DNA from: Mesobacillus zeae
GTDB taxonomy: Bacteria > Bacillota > Bacilli > Bacillales > Cytobacillaceae
Length of the DNA: 64,000 bases
Assembly (NCBI RefSeq): GCF_003570705.1
Contig: NZ_QWVT01000033.1
Coordinates: forward strand, 21,488 to 85,487
Direction of reading: 5' to 3'
Made by a program: the position numbers and the translations under genes. Every line of letters starts with the position of its first letter. Within the stretch, counting starts at the first letter, position 1. Below the pieces are notes generated by a model. It was not told where the DNA came from. It was given only the letters and a program-made list of their open reading frames with translations, and did not search any database. This document shows, piece after piece, positions 51,922-63,940 of the stretch.

Positions 51922-52775
51922 ATGAAAAAGGGTATAAGAACTACAATTGTCGGATGTTTGCTCCTATTATTATCAGCACCCCTAGTTTTTTTGATGGGTG
52001 TGGAAATATATTGTGAGCAAAAGGCGCAACGCCAGTTTTCGACCTGGAATGTTAAGTTGAATGAAGCCCATTATTACGTTATGGATAATGGGGATATAGG
52101 TATTGAATCTACTCCTAAAGCTTTTATTACAGAAGATAACGTTACGCCAAAGTACAGAGATGATTTGAAGTTGCAGGATATTCAATTGAGCAACAGAGGC
52201 ACAATGGGTAATTTCAAACTGCAACTGCTCTATGGAAATAGCACGATCCAGCTCATGATACTTTTCCCCTAAGAGATACTGCCAAGAATGAAGATGTGCT
52301 GCCGAAACTAACGCTGGCTCCAGTTGATATCCATATTAATGGCAACGATTTTTCAAGCGGCAAGCCAATCGAGTTCAATCCCTCAGATATTGAAACTAGC
52401 CGGTATTATAGCTACCTGGACCTGCTTTTAGTAAAAGACCTGGATGCAAAGACTGAATCCGTGCTGTTGATTGAACGACTGGGTGCTAGTCCTCAGCCGG
52501 AAAAAAGTAACTGGAGGTTCTTTTGGATCTCCAAGGACGGAAAAGTCAAAGAAGAATTGTTCAATAATAAGGAGAGAAAGCAGCAATCTAGCCGAACATA
52601 TCTTATCAATAAGTCAGCAACAGCGGGCAACCATTTGGAGTATAAAACACGCGTTTTAGGTGGATTTCCAACATATTTATATCCCATAGGCTATCCTTGG
52701 CTGTCTTTTTTAGCTGGCGCTGTTTTAGCAGCATATGGGTTAACCAGGCTGGCCAAAAAAGGACAAGTAATGTAG
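51922..52775 (+). pseudogene. Two-TM protein of unknown function, split by a frameshift
   Basis: GAGGTG precedes ATG 51922. The first frame encodes MKKGIRTTIVGCLLLLLSAP with one membrane helix, then an extracytoplasmic-type region to a stop at 52272. A second frame, open from about 52242 without a start of its own, continues FPLRDTAKNEDVLPKLTLAP and ends with a second helix (GYPWLSFLAGAVLAAYGLTR) and stop at 52775. Together they make a plausible ~280-residue DUF3592-like membrane protein (N- and C-terminal helices around a soluble domain). The switch lies between 52242 and 52268. It may be a real mutation or a sequencing error. Confidence 0.65.
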
Positions 52776-52930
52776 GAGAAGTGGAAGATTATTAGGAGAG
52801 CTAACTGCTTTTATAAGTGTCTTTGAAGGAAAAGTTATGTGAGAAGGCTTGGAGACGGAAGCCTATTACAGGGAGCATTTATGAACGGCATTGCTTTTTC
52901 ATGTTGAAACATTGTTTATCGAACCATAAA

Positions 52931-52969
52931 AAGAGGCTGCCCTAAGCATCAGCTTTAGGCAACCTCTTA
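52931..52969. terminator. Bidirectional terminator
   Basis: AAGAGGCTGCCCTAA pairs with TTTAGGCAACCTCTT around AGCATCAGC-type loop; A/T-rich on both sides. It serves the convergent genes on either side. Confidence 0.85.
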
Positions 52970-52974
52970 TATTT

Positions 52975-53532
52975 TTATTTTAAGATTTGGATTTTTACAG
53001 TCTTTCTGCCCCAGTTGATGGCAGCTTTATGGGATGACATGAAGACATCGATTCTGTTTCCTTTTATTGCGCTGCCTTTATCAGCAGCTACTGCGTATCC
53101 GTATCCTGGCACATAAACTTTTGTGCCCAGCTTGATTACTCGTGGGTCAACTGAAATGACTTTGGCATTTGGGTTTTTCTTGAGGTTGAACCCAGTGGCG
53201 GTAATACCTGAGCAGCCTCTGCAGTTAGCTGTAAAAGCCGATGCGCTAACCGTTAAAGTTCTAGCAACATTGGAGCTTTTGTTTTGTGATGCTGGATTTG
53301 TAGCCGGGGCTGCCGATCCTGAAACTTTTAGGCGCTGTTTCGGATAAATAGTATCAGACTTAAGGTTATTCCATCTCTTTAAGTTATAAACACTGATATT
53401 GTGGTTTCTAGCAATTTTATAAAGACTGTCTCCACTCTTTACTGTATATATATTTGACGCGGCAGATGCAAAATTTGAACTTCCAAATAGTATAGAAAAT
53501 GCAGCAACAGCAGTAATGATTAACTTTTTCAT
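52975..53532 (-). CDS. LysM and 3D-domain cell-wall protein (YocH-like)
   Basis: A 185-residue exported protein. Signal peptide [20 protein letters not shown], cleavage near ASAAS; one LysM domain ([20 protein letters not shown], residues ~28-70) for peptidoglycan binding; a short linker; and a C-terminal 3D domain with its three aspartates in [28 protein letters not shown] and [10 protein letters not shown]. Such proteins resemble MltA-like wall hydrolases and YocH of the WalKR regulon. AAAGGAGAG precedes ATG 53532. A 9-bp inverted repeat sits in its upstream region. Confidence 0.9.
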   Translation of the reverse strand: MKKLIITAVAAFSILFGSSNFASAASNIYTVKSGDSLYKIARNHNISVYNLKRWNNLKSDTIYPKQRLKVSGSAAPATNPASQNKSSNVARTLTVSASAFTANCRGCSGITATGFNLKKNPNAKVISVDPRVIKLGTKVYVPGYGYAVAADKGSAIKGNRIDVFMSSHKAAINWGRKTVKIQILK

Positions 53533-53573
53533 CTATACTCTCCTTTGTTTTGTTTCAGTGAGTAAAAGATACC

Positions 53574-53600
53574 ACAGAAATATTACGAGAGTATTTCTGT
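53574..53600. promoter_or_regulatory. Inverted repeat upstream of the LysM-3D gene
   Basis: ACAGAAATA (53574-53582) and TATTTCTGT (53592-53600), perfect 9-bp arms with a 9-nt spacer, 42-68 bp before the start codon. Operator or 5' leader hairpin; nothing else clear is seen in the 584-bp gap except two interspersed repeats. Confidence 0.5.
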
Positions 53601-53810
53601 TTGTTGCTAGTTTAATTACTATCATGTGTCAGTGGAGTCATGGACCCAACATTAATAGAAGTTTTTTTGGGTGGAGAAGTAGAGTGTGGCAAAGGGTTTG
53701 CGCTGGATTCGGACTAATAATAGCGAGTAAGGATACGCAGGAGAGTTTAAGGGAATATTATCTAGTTTTTTAACAAACACCTTACAGAATACGCTTGGAT
53801 GGAGTAGCGC

Positions 53811-53893
53811 TTCATCGTTTCACCGCGCTGGGGGTCAGGCACGCTTTCGTGTGTTGATGCTTCAGTGATTTACCGCGCTGGGTGTCAGGCCCC
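53811..53893 (-). repeat. Two inverted-orientation interspersed-repeat units, 50-bp period
   Basis: CCGCGCTGGG occurs at 53823 and 53873, each followed by GGTCAGGCAC- or TGTCAGGCC-type text. Confidence 0.9.
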
Positions 53894-54116
53894 ATGCTAT
53901 TCTATAGAAGGAGGCTTAAATTCCAGGACTGCGACCTTACGTTTTATCTATCCTCAGGCCATTTGGCTGAGTAAAGATTGTAAATAAAACTGTGAAAATC
54001 ATACTGAATATTTTTATAAATGAATAACTCATTCTACATAATAAACAAACAAACGCTCAACATTTCTTCTATACACTAAATCTTGAACGAACAAATCGAA
54101 CAGGGGAGATGGGAAA

Positions 54117-54941
54117 ATGAAAAAGAGTTTGGCAGGAGCGAGTGTTGCACTCACATTATTGCTTAGTCCTTTTCAACAAGTATTTGCAGCAGAGTCGGTT
54201 GGGGAATTGCGCAAGTTTGACAATGTGGCCCATAGGGGAGCGTCGGGGTATGCGCCGGAAAATACGATTGCCGCGTTCGACAAGGCAGTTGATATGAAGG
54301 CGGACTATATTGAGATTGATGTCCAGCGCAGTAAAGACGGCAAGCTAGTGGTTATTCATGATACAACCGTTGACCGGACGACAGATGGAACGGGAGCAGT
54401 TAAAGACTTGACGTTCGAACAGCTTCGAAGCCTTGATGCAGGGAGTTTCAAAGCACCAGAGTTTGCAGGAGAAAAGATTCCAACTTTCGAAGAAGTCCTA
54501 GATCGTTATCATGGTAAAGCAGGCATTCTAATTGAGCTGAAGGCTCCGGAAAAATACTCTGGAATCGAAGAAGAGGTGGCACTACAGCTAAAAGCGCGCA
54601 ACCTTGACAAGCCTCAGAATAACAAGATTATTATCCAATCATTTAACTTTGATTCAGTCAAAAAAATAAACACGCTCCTTCCTAAAGTACCGGTCGGTGT
54701 GCTGACTTCATCTAGGGCGCACACGACAGACCAGGCATTAAAGGAATTCGCTACATATGCTGACTACTTTAACCCAAGCTATGGGATTGTCACAAAGGAA
54801 CTCGTCGATAAAGTACACGGACTAGGAATGGGAATCTCCTCTTGGACCGTGCGCAGCCCAGAGGCAGCTCAATTTCTTATAGACATGAAAGTCGATGCTA
54901 TCATAACAGACTACCCTGACTACGTAGACCCAAGGAATTAA
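54117..54941 (+). CDS. glpQ: Glycerophosphodiester phosphodiesterase, secreted (GlpQ)
   Basis: A 274-residue exported GDPD: signal peptide MKKSLAGASVALTLLLSPFQ with cleavage near VFAAE; HRGASGYAPENT at ~39-50, EIDVQRSKDGKLVVIHDTTV with catalytic residues, LIELKAPEKYSG and the terminal VDAIITDYPDY. It hydrolyses glycerophosphodiesters outside the cell to glycerol 3-phosphate, feeding the glp genes that follow. GGGGAGATGGG precedes ATG 54117. Own terminator at 55096-55132. A paralogue with TTG start is at 26111-26992. Confidence 0.92.
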   Translation: MKKSLAGASVALTLLLSPFQQVFAAESVGELRKFDNVAHRGASGYAPENTIAAFDKAVDMKADYIEIDVQRSKDGKLVVIHDTTVDRTTDGTGAVKDLTFEQLRSLDAGSFKAPEFAGEKIPTFEEVLDRYHGKAGILIELKAPEKYSGIEEEVALQLKARNLDKPQNNKIIIQSFNFDSVKKINTLLPKVPVGVLTSSRAHTTDQALKEFATYADYFNPSYGIVTKELVDKVHGLGMGISSWTVRSPEAAQFLIDMKVDAIITDYPDYVDPRN

Positions 54942-55013
54942 AAAGAAAACGTTACTTTAATGCCATAAAATCCTGTTTCCCTAAAGTGTTCATTCACTAG
55001 AACATTCCCTCCC

Positions 55014-55058
55014 TAAAGCGTGCCTGACCCCCGGTACGGTGAAGTGGTAAAGCACGCT
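55014..55058 (+). repeat. Interspersed repeat, single copy
   Basis: GCGTGCCTGACCCCCGGTAC followed by GGTGAAGTGGTAAAGCAC. Confidence 0.85.
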
Positions 55059-55095
55059 TTAATCTACGTGAACTCATGAATATCATTTGGGGTAT

Positions 55096-55132
55096 AAAAA
55101 GGAAAGCAGGAATTTTCTTGCTTTCCTTTTTT
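55096..55132 (+). terminator. Terminator of glpQ
   Basis: AAAAAGGAAAGCA / TTGCTTTCCTTTTT, long A/T-rich stem with T run. Confidence 0.85.
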
Positions 55133-55360
55133 CTATTACATTGAAAACAATAAGGCTAGCCGTTGGTACAGGCCTGTAGCTTAAAAAGATAATGTTTAAG
55201 GCTATTAAAATGGAAGAATACAAGAGTCCACGCGTCTTTGATTCAATTCGTGCTATACGTTTTCCAGCTGTTTAAAAGCAAGGTTCGCAATAGGCCCAAT
55301 AGGCACAGGAAGAAATTAATCAAACGATTGATTAAGATTCAGTAACGTATTAACCAACCA

Positions 55361-55394
55361 AAGCGTGCCTGACCCCCAGCGCGTTAAAGCGCAC
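55361..55394 (+). repeat. Interspersed repeat, single copy
   Basis: AAGCGTGCCTGACCCCCAGC followed by GCGTTAAAGCGCAC. Confidence 0.85.
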
Positions 55395-55493
55395 ACGCGA
55401 GCTACCCTGGCTTCACCCCCGACTTAGGACAGTATTCCCGGCTATTGCTTTTCGCATTGAATGCTCCTATTATAAAGGCAAAGGACAAAAGGG

Positions 55494-56051
55494 ATGGACG
55501 CAATGGATCAGAGGATTCTACCTGCTTTTTCAAGTATGAAAGATTTTGAATCATTCTTGAAAAGCACATATCAAATAGGCGTTTTTTTGGAGGTGCATAT
55601 TGCCCAGCTAAAGAATGTGAGTGCAATGGCTGAATCATATGGAAAGAAGATGATTTACCACGTCGACATGATTCATGGAATCAAGGGTGATGACTACTCA
55701 ACAGAATTCATTTGTCAGGAGTATAAGCCTTATGGACTGATCTCCACTAAAACAAGTGTCATTTTGAAAGCGAAGCAAAAAGGTGTCGTAGCTATTCAGA
55801 GAATTTTTTTAATAGATTCACATGCTCTTGAAAAAAGCTATAAACTTCTGAAAAAAACACTCCCGGATTATATCGAAGTCCTTCCTGGCGCTATGCCCGC
55901 AATGATTACCGAAGTGAAGGATCATGTTGATATACCAGTCATTGCCGGAGGGTTTATCCGTACTGCAAGCGATGTGGAAAACGCTTTGGCAGCAGGAGCG
56001 GTGGCAGTTACTTCATCACAAAATGACCTGTGGAAACGCTTTTCACAATAA
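55494..56051 (+). CDS. glpP: Glycerol uptake operon antiterminator GlpP
   Basis: A 185-residue protein of the GlpP family (FMN-binding-split/TIM-like fold): ILPAFSSMKDFESFLKS, KKMIYHVDMIHGIKGDDYST, FLIDSHALEKSYKLLKKTLP, EVLPGAMPAMITEV and IPVIAGGFIRTASDVENALA. With glycerol 3-phosphate it binds leader RNAs and prevents termination before glpFK and glpD; matching leader terminators are seen at 56164 and 59292. ATG 55494 has AAAGGA eight bases upstream; ATG 55503 is also possible. Located just upstream of glpF, as in B. subtilis. Confidence 0.93.
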   Translation: MDAMDQRILPAFSSMKDFESFLKSTYQIGVFLEVHIAQLKNVSAMAESYGKKMIYHVDMIHGIKGDDYSTEFICQEYKPYGLISTKTSVILKAKQKGVVAIQRIFLIDSHALEKSYKLLKKTLPDYIEVLPGAMPAMITEVKDHVDIPVIAGGFIRTASDVENALAAGAVAVTSSQNDLWKRFSQ

Positions 56052-56100
56052 TATTAAAAACATATAGAAGTTAAAAAACATAATAAACTGGACAAATTTA

Positions 56101-56130
56101 TTGACAGCGTTTTCAGCGTTGGAGTATACT
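56101..56130 (+). promoter_or_regulatory. glpFK promoter with overlapping cre site
   Basis: TTGACA (56101-56106), 18-bp spacer, TATACT (56125-56130). TGACAGCGTTTTCA at 56102-56115 matches the catabolite-responsive element consensus TGWAANCGNTNWCA at all but one position and overlaps the -35, consistent with CcpA repression. Confidence 0.75.
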
Positions 56131-56163
56131 TCAATAAAAGTTAACAAATTGTGACGGAGAATT

Positions 56164-56220
56164 GGAGACTCACGCAGATGTGCCTGTTAAAAGGTGTTTT
56201 CTGTTGTGGGTCTCTTTTTC
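56164..56220 (+). terminator. glpFK leader terminator (GlpP target)
   Basis: GGAGACTCAC (56164-56173) pairs with GTGGGTCTCT (56206-56215), followed by TTTTTC, in the leader 60 bp before glpF. Its stem shares GAGAC/GTCTC with the glpD leader. Confidence 0.85.
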
Positions 56221-56279
56221 TTTCAAAAGCATATTTTTGAAACAAGCAATAACATAACATCTTGGAAGGGGATACATGT

Positions 56280-57101
56280 ATGTCACCATTTTTGGGAGAA
56301 GTAATTGGGACGATGATCCTGATTGTGTTTGGAGCTGGAGTTTGCGCAGGGGCGACCCTCAAGAAGACTTATGCAAATAATCCTGGCTGGATTGTCATCA
56401 CTATTGCCTGGGGACTTGCGGTTACCATGGGAGTTTTTGCAGTAGGTTCGATCAGCGGAGCTCATTTAAATCCGGCGGTTACTCTTGCACTTGCAATTGC
56501 TGGATCGTTTGAATGGGCGCTAGTCCCAGAATACATCCTGGCACAAATGGTTGGAGCAATTCTTGGAGCTACACTTGTATTTTTTCATTATCTGCCGCAT
56601 TGGAAAGAAACACATGATCCTGCCGGTAAACTTGGAATTTTTGCAACAGCACCAGCAATCCCGCACACTTTTTCAAACCTGATTAGTGAAATGATTGGTA
56701 CATTTATTCTTGTGCTTGGACTGCTGTTTATCGGTGCAAATAAATTCACAGAAGGTCTGAACCCGATTGCGGTTGGACTATTGATTGTTGCTATCGGAAT
56801 GTCTCTTGGCGGCACAACAGGATACGCGATCAACCCTGCACGTGACCTTGGACCGAGGATTGCACACTTCATCCTTCCAATTCCAGGAAAGGGAAGTTCA
56901 AACTGGGGGTACTCCTGGATTCCAGTAGTGGGCCCATTATTGGGCGGTTCATTAGGAGCAGTTTTTTATAAGGCCCTTTTTGCGGGCGAAGTAACCGGGC
57001 TGTTCTGGCTTGTCTTAGGAATAGGGGCAGTCATATTGGCCTCAGCTTATGCATTCGGCAAAAAGCAGCAAGGTGAAATGGATGCATCAAAAGTAGCCTA
57101 A
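56280..57101 (+). CDS. glpF: Glycerol facilitator GlpF (aquaglyceroporin)
   Basis: A 273-residue six-helix channel of the MIP family. The two pore motifs are HLNPAVTLALAIAG and INPARDLGPRIAHF (aspartate after NPAR marks the glycerol-permeable subgroup). It admits glycerol by diffusion, to be trapped by GlpK. GGAAGGGG precedes ATG 56280; an in-frame TTG at 56262 lies in the ribosome site and is rejected. Followed by a four-unit repeat array and then glpK. Confidence 0.95.
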   Translation: MSPFLGEVIGTMILIVFGAGVCAGATLKKTYANNPGWIVITIAWGLAVTMGVFAVGSISGAHLNPAVTLALAIAGSFEWALVPEYILAQMVGAILGATLVFFHYLPHWKETHDPAGKLGIFATAPAIPHTFSNLISEMIGTFILVLGLLFIGANKFTEGLNPIAVGLLIVAIGMSLGGTTGYAINPARDLGPRIAHFILPIPGKGSSNWGYSWIPVVGPLLGGSLGAVFYKALFAGEVTGLFWLVLGIGAVILASAYAFGKKQQGEMDASKVA

Positions 57102-57138
57102 TAAGCAGGCATCATCATTGCTGTGCAAAGGCAACACA

Positions 57139-58830
<1,692 letters not shown>

Positions 58831-59291
58831 GGTGATAGATTAGGAATGTTATTCAAAAACCCGCATTACAGCAGAGCTTTTGAATAACCAAGGTTCACAG
58901 CAGAGCTTTTGAATAACCAAGGTTCACAGCAGAGCTTTTTGAAGAGGTAATATGCATCGCAATCTTTTTTAAAAAGGAACATGCAAATCATTTTTTTAAA
59001 AAAGCAAAATGCGAATCATAGCTTTTTAAATAAGCAACGTACACACCAGTTGAAGCACGAGCAACAGTAACAGCAACAGCTGTTTTAAAGGCAACGCGCA
59101 CCGCCGGGCCTTTTAAACAGTCTGCCAAAATAGGAACCCTGAAAAATGGGTACCTTGGCCTCAATGCTTTTCAACAAAACATTTCGGCAAAAGAAGGCAG
59201 ATGAGCCGCAGCGGTTTTTATAAGCAGATTCTTTTTCTTTTATTATCAATTTTGTTACACTAAAAACAAGTTAATATTCGGCAGGAGATAT
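58831..59291. other. Repeat-rich region between glpK and glpD
   Basis: Holds a 29-bp tandem repeat (58868-58945), then more degenerate units ending in TTTTTTAAA or TTTTAAA words to about 59,120. The glpD promoter should lie near 59,240-59,280 (TTTTGTTACAC...TAATATTC) but cannot be placed firmly. Confidence 0.5.
58868..58945 (+). repeat. 29-bp tandem repeat (2 exact units plus a partial third)
   Basis: Units start at 58868, 58897 and 58926 with ACAGCAGAGCTTTTGAATAA; the first two are identical. Confidence 0.92.
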
Positions 59292-59352
59292 GGAGAGACC
59301 GCAAAGCATTCCCAAATTTAACGGGTAGTGTTTTTTGCGGTCTCTTTTTATT
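59292..59352 (+). terminator. glpD leader terminator (GlpP target)
   Basis: AGAGACCGCAAA (59294-59305) pairs with TTTGCGGTCTCT (59334-59345), followed by TTTTTATT, 18-25 bp before the glpD ribosome site. Confidence 0.88.
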
Positions 59353-59369
59353 ATAAGGAGGCTATCGCG

Positions 59370-61031
59370 ATGTTCAGCAATATGAAACGCAATGATATCG
59401 TAAAAAGTTTTAAGGGAGAGTCCTTTGACATTCTTGTTATTGGCGGCGGAATTACTGGAGCGGGGATTGCGCTTGACGCAACGACGCGCGGGATGAAAAC
59501 AGCGGTTTTGGAAATGCAGGATTTTTCAGCAGGGACTTCTAGCCGGTCTACGAAACTCGTTCACGGAGGGCTGCGCTATTTAAAACAGCTAGATGTAAAG
59601 GTTGTGGCAGAGGTGGGCCGCGAAAGGGCTATCGTTTATGAAAACGGGCCGCATGTTACAACGCCGGAGTGGATGCTGCTTCCTTTTCACAAGGGCGGGA
59701 CTTTCGGGAGCTTTTCAACATCTATTGGCCTAAGGGTCTATGATTTTTTAGCAGGTGTGAAAAAGAGTGAACGACGCACAATGCTTTCCATAGATCAAAC
59801 GCTGGAAAAAGCACCCCTTATTAAAAAACAGGGCTTAAAAGGCGGAGGCTACTATGTGGAGTACCGGACGGATGATTCCAGACTGACGATTGAAGTGCTG
59901 AAAGCGGCTGTAGACAAAGGTGCAAAGGCATTGAATTACAGCAAAGTCGAGGATTTGGTAAACGAGAACGGAAGAGTAACCGGCGTAATCGTATCAGATC
60001 TTTTGACAGGAGAGTCCTATACGGTACGCGCGAAGAAAATTATCAATGCTACAGGACCTTGGGTAGATACAATCCGTGAAAAAGATGGATCCAAAAAAGG
60101 CAAGCAGCTGATTTTATCAAAAGGTTCACACATTGTCATCGACCAGTCGCGTTTTCCATTGAAACAGGCGGTTTATTTTGACACGAAAGACAAGAGGATG
60201 GTTTTTGCCATTCCGCGCAATGGCAAGGCATATGTAGGGACAACAGATACTTTTTATGACAGCGATAAAGTAAATCCAAGAATGACTGTCAGTGACATGG
60301 ATTACTTGATCAATGCGATTAACTACATGTTCCCAGAGGTAAGGATCAGCGAGAAGGATATCGAGTCAAGCTGGTCCGGGATTCGCCCGCTAATCCATGA
60401 GGAAGGCAAGAATCCATCTGAAATTTCCCGGAAGGACGAGATTTGGGAGTCCCAATCCGGTTTGATTACGATTGCCGGCGGGAAACTCACGGGTTACCGC
60501 AAGATGGCTGAAACGATCGTCGACTTAGTTTCTAATAAGTTTGAAGCAGAGGAAGGGAAAAAGTTCGCGCCATGCCAGACGAAACATCTTCCGATTTCAG
60601 GCGGAGATGTTGGCGGATCAGATAACTTCAGCAGATTTGTGGCAAATGCTGCAGAGGAAGTGCTGAAAGGCGGGCTGACAAAAGACGAGGCCAGCCAGCT
60701 TGCGGCATTCTACGGATCGAATGTGCACGAGGCGTTTGGCTTGCTCAGCCGCCATGCGGAAGAGGCGGAAAAATCAGGCTTGCCGCTAGTCATGTTTGCG
60801 AAGCTTGTGTACGGGATTGAGCATGAAATGGTGGCAACTCCGCTTGACTTCTTCTTAAGAAGGACAGGAGACCTCCTGTTTAATATTCATGCGGTCAAGG
60901 AGAACAAAGAAGCCGTCACCCGCTACATGGCCGACAAGTTTGGCTGGAGCGAAGAACAAACAGAGACACGCCGGGCAGAACTCGAGAGAGAGCTGGCAAG
61001 CGCCCAAACCCCAGTCGCTGAACCAAACTAA
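59370..61031 (+). CDS. glpD: Aerobic glycerol-3-phosphate dehydrogenase
   Basis: A 553-residue FAD flavoprotein bound to the membrane face, oxidising glycerol 3-phosphate to dihydroxyacetone phosphate with electron transfer to quinone. FAD-binding [13 protein letters not shown] from residue 25, [38 protein letters not shown] and [20 protein letters not shown] are intact, with the C-terminal GlpD domain. AAGGAGG lies eight bases before ATG 59370; the in-frame extension to 59328 is the leader hairpin. Controlled by GlpP through that leader. Confidence 0.95.
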   Translation: MFSNMKRNDIVKSFKGESFDILVIGGGITGAGIALDATTRGMKTAVLEMQDFSAGTSSRSTKLVHGGLRYLKQLDVKVVAEVGRERAIVYENGPHVTTPEWMLLPFHKGGTFGSFSTSIGLRVYDFLAGVKKSERRTMLSIDQTLEKAPLIKKQGLKGGGYYVEYRTDDSRLTIEVLKAAVDKGAKALNYSKVEDLVNENGRVTGVIVSDLLTGESYTVRAKKIINATGPWVDTIREKDGSKKGKQLILSKGSHIVIDQSRFPLKQAVYFDTKDKRMVFAIPRNGKAYVGTTDTFYDSDKVNPRMTVSDMDYLINAINYMFPEVRISEKDIESSWSGIRPLIHEEGKNPSEISRKDEIWESQSGLITIAGGKLTGYRKMAETIVDLVSNKFEAEEGKKFAPCQTKHLPISGGDVGGSDNFSRFVANAAEEVLKGGLTKDEASQLAAFYGSNVHEAFGLLSRHAEEAEKSGLPLVMFAKLVYGIEHEMVATPLDFFLRRTGDLLFNIHAVKENKEAVTRYMADKFGWSEEQTETRRAELERELASAQTPVAEPN

Positions 61032-61135
61032 AGCGTGCCTGACCCCCAGCGGGTTAAAACGTTAAAGTCCAACTTAATTAAAGCGTGCCTGACCCCCGGC
61101 GGTTTAAAGTGGTAAAGGGGGTCAGGCACCTTTTT
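61031..61135 (+). repeat. Interspersed repeats forming the glpD 3' end and terminator
   Basis: Two direct units at 61031 and 61081 (exact 50-bp period, AAGCGTGCCTGACCCCC), then an inverted copy GGGGGTCAGGCACC with T6 at 61117-61136. The second and third can pair into a terminator. The remaining gap to xpaC (to 61536) holds only a possible -10 TATAAT at 61425. Confidence 0.88.
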
Positions 61136-61536
61136 TATACATCCTATTTTTTCACGGTGGACAGCCCCGCAACTAGTATTAACCCGCATGACTGATTCCA
61201 GCCTAAACCCCAACTTCTCTCTACCTAGTCAACAACAATCTAGTATGTTTGGACGTTTTGCCATCTGGCATTTTCCACAGGACTGCATACATTGATAATA
61301 AGTAACCCCAACACCGCTGATACTTCTGACATCCACCATTCAATGAAAAATACCAAATCAGCCTCAAGTCCTAGAAATGTTTACAAATATGGTCTGTGGA
61401 AAGACGCGGTTGTTTCATGTATTGTATAATAAAGGAAGAATGAATAAATGGGCACATTTTCTTTCTTTCAGGTGAAACATTGTTGCTGTTCCATTCGTAA
61501 CACAATAAAGGAATATAAGTCAGGAGTCGATATAAG

Positions 61537-62676
61537 ATGAACCCGTTTATCTCGTTTATTTTGCGATCATTCATTGCTGGCCCTGCAGCAGTTGTAATAT
61601 GGCTCGTTAGTTATTTTGGATTCAACAATTCATTTGTCTTTTCGTCAGGAATAGCGTTAGGGGGTTCTCTGGCACTTTTCTGGCTGACAGGCTTGTTTTT
61701 GAGGAGTAAGTTCCTCAAGAAGCATGGAATGACAAGGAAAGAGTACCGCTACATCACCAAAAATCTTGATGAAGCGAAAGGGAAAATCTCCAGGCTACAA
61801 AAATCGGTTTATTCCATAAAGCACCTTCCGACAATCAAGCAGCGATTTGATCTCGTACGTCTTGTGAAAAAAATCCATAGTATTGTAAAAAAAGAGCCTA
61901 AGCGTTTTTACAAGGCTGAGCGCTTTTATTTTTCCCATTTGGATTCAGTCCTTGAACTTACGGAAAAATATGCGTTCCTATCGTCACAGCCGAAAAAGAA
62001 CAGGGAGATTACTGAAGCATTGACTGATACGCGCTGGACCCTTGAGGACCTGACGCGCACGGTGGAACAAGATTTATATGAAATTCTGTCAGATGATATA
62101 GAAACGCTCAACTTTGAAATTGACGTTGCGAAAAACTCAATTAATGGCTCCCGGCTTGAAATGAAGAGCAAGTGGAATCCTGATCATGCCAACGCAGAGG
62201 ATAAACCTAACCGGAGTTCCCAGGAGCAGACGGGAACATCGCAGAGAGCTGACAATACTCAGAACGAAGCATCGCAGGGCACCGACAATACTCAGAACGA
62301 GAGAAGAGCAACATGGAGCACCGGCAATCGCAACGCAAAACCAGTAGGAAACGCACATACAGAAGCAGGGGCATCGCAGACGCAGGCTGGAATCTCGAGA
62401 ACATCGCGGTTACAGGCTGAAACTAGAATGTCGCGTTATACCAGCGGCCCTAATGTTGAAGCTGGAGCGGCACGCCGTACCGGTGGATTTCAATCAGAGG
62501 CTGAAACTGTTGATTCTAAGAGTGGTAATCCGCCCATCGATGTTTCCCGCCAAAGCAAGGATGAAGGAATTGTCCCGCGTTTTTTTATAAACACGGATAA
62601 AACAACAAGGTCGAAAGTGGAAGTGCCGGTCCGCCCAGCGGATGCCGGGAAAAGCGAGGAAAGCAGGAGGTTATAA
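61537..62676 (+). CDS. xpaC: XpaC family protein with enlarged low-complexity C-terminus
   Basis: A 379-residue protein. Two N-terminal membrane helices ([18 protein letters not shown] and [20 protein letters not shown]), then the conserved XpaC domain (~60-210: [56 protein letters not shown]). Residues ~225-345 are a Ser/Thr/Asn/Glu-rich, partly repetitive region ([22 protein letters not shown]) not usual in the family. XpaC was named for hydrolysis of X-phosphate in B. subtilis, but its true role is unclear. GGAG lies ten bases before ATG 61537. Two bases before telA, the same pairing as xpaC-yaaN. Confidence 0.87.
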   Translation: MNPFISFILRSFIAGPAAVVIWLVSYFGFNNSFVFSSGIALGGSLALFWLTGLFLRSKFLKKHGMTRKEYRYITKNLDEAKGKISRLQKSVYSIKHLPTIKQRFDLVRLVKKIHSIVKKEPKRFYKAERFYFSHLDSVLELTEKYAFLSSQPKKNREITEALTDTRWTLEDLTRTVEQDLYEILSDDIETLNFEIDVAKNSINGSRLEMKSKWNPDHANAEDKPNRSSQEQTGTSQRADNTQNEASQGTDNTQNERRATWSTGNRNAKPVGNAHTEAGASQTQAGISRTSRLQAETRMSRYTSGPNVEAGAARRTGGFQSEAETVDSKSGNPPIDVSRQSKDEGIVPRFFINTDKTTRSKVEVPVRPADAGKSEESRRL

Positions 62677-62678
62677 CG

Positions 62679-63866
62679 ATGAATGAAAACAACAACCCAT
62701 CCCTTTTGAAAAATTCCGGCAGCCTGATGGATGATATGCTTGCCAACCCATTCGGCAATGAAGAAATGCAGCTATCCCCGCAGCAGGTACAGCCGGAGCA
62801 AAGGCAGGACAGGCCGGTGAAACTGATTGATGTAATCCCCGAGGAAAACAGGGAAAAGGCTTACCAGCTGGCGGAAATGATCGATCCAGCGAATCACCAG
62901 GCGATGATTTCTTATGGAACCCAAGCTCAAGCAAAGCTTCTGACTTTTTCTCACGCCATGCTCGAGCATGTGCAAAAGCAGGATGTTGGTGAGGTAGGAG
63001 AAATCATCAATGACTTGATGAAGCGCCTGAATGAAGTCAGCCCGGATGAATTGAAGCAAGACAAGCCGTCTTTATTCTCGAGGATGTTTGGTAAAATTTC
63101 AGGGTCTATTCAGGAAATCCTTTCAAAATACCAGAAGACGGGGGCGCAAATCGACCGGATTAGCGTAAAGCTTGACCGGAGTAAAAATGTGCTTTTGTCG
63201 GATATTGCGATGCTTGAGAAATTATATGAAAACAATAAAGAGTATTTTCATGCGTTGAATATATATATTGCTGCTGGTGAGCTGAAACTAGAGGAACTCC
63301 AGAACAAGACGATTCCTGAGATGAAAAAGGCTGCAGCGGCATCTAATGACCAAATGAAGTTCCAGGAAGTCAATGACATCATTCAATTTGCCGACAGGCT
63401 GGATAAAAGGCTTCATGATTTAAAGCTTAGCCGTGAAATTACGATTCAGAGTGCACCGCAAATCCGCCTGATCCAGAATACCAACCAGGCATTGGCTGAA
63501 AAAATCCAGTCGTCTATCATGACAGCGATCCCGCTCTGGAAAAACCAAGTGGCAATTGCGTTGACATTGATTCGCCAGCGTCATGCCGTGGAAGCGCAAA
63601 AACAAGTATCGAAAACAACGAATGAACTCTTGATGAAAAATGCAGAAATGCTGAAAACAAATTCAATTGAGACAGCGCGTGAAAATGAGCGCGGTTTGGT
63701 TGATATCGAAACGCTGAAGAAAACGCAGGAAAGCTTGATTACAACGCTTGAAGAAACACTGCGGATCCAGGAGGAAGGCCGGAGCAAACGACGCCAGGCC
63801 GAACAGGATCTCGCTGTCATGGAAAACGATCTCCGCCGAAAACTGCTTGAAATCAAAGACAAATAG
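62679..63866 (+). CDS. TelA family protein (toxic anion resistance, YaaN-like)
   Basis: A 395-residue soluble, helical protein: [77 protein letters not shown] and [20 protein letters not shown] are the conserved TelA core; the last 80 residues are coiled coil. Family members are linked with tellurite and antimicrobial resistance and cell-envelope stress. AGGAGG precedes ATG 62679; it forms an operon with xpaC. Confidence 0.92.
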   Translation: MNENNNPSLLKNSGSLMDDMLANPFGNEEMQLSPQQVQPEQRQDRPVKLIDVIPEENREKAYQLAEMIDPANHQAMISYGTQAQAKLLTFSHAMLEHVQKQDVGEVGEIINDLMKRLNEVSPDELKQDKPSLFSRMFGKISGSIQEILSKYQKTGAQIDRISVKLDRSKNVLLSDIAMLEKLYENNKEYFHALNIYIAAGELKLEELQNKTIPEMKKAAAASNDQMKFQEVNDIIQFADRLDKRLHDLKLSREITIQSAPQIRLIQNTNQALAEKIQSSIMTAIPLWKNQVAIALTLIRQRHAVEAQKQVSKTTNELLMKNAEMLKTNSIETARENERGLVDIETLKKTQESLITTLEETLRIQEEGRSKRRQAEQDLAVMENDLRRKLLEIKDK

Positions 63867-63897
63867 CCGCAGCACCCAATTAAAGCACAGCACAGCC

Positions 63898-63940
63898 AAA
63901 GCGTGCCTGACCCCCGGCGCGGTAGTGTAATAAAGCGCGA
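63898..63940 (+). repeat. Interspersed repeat, single copy after telA
   Basis: AAAGCGTGCCTGACCCCCGG followed by CGCGGTAGTGTAATAAAGCG. Confidence 0.88.

Larger units (their letters stand above)
54942..55493. other. Intergenic region between glpQ and glpP
   Basis: 552 bp with two single interspersed repeats (55014-55058, 55361-55394) and the glpQ terminator; no gene seen. Confidence 0.6.

Noticed and set aside
59292..59352. Riboswitch in the glpD leader
   Set aside because: Only a simple terminator hairpin is seen; the GlpP antitermination system explains it.
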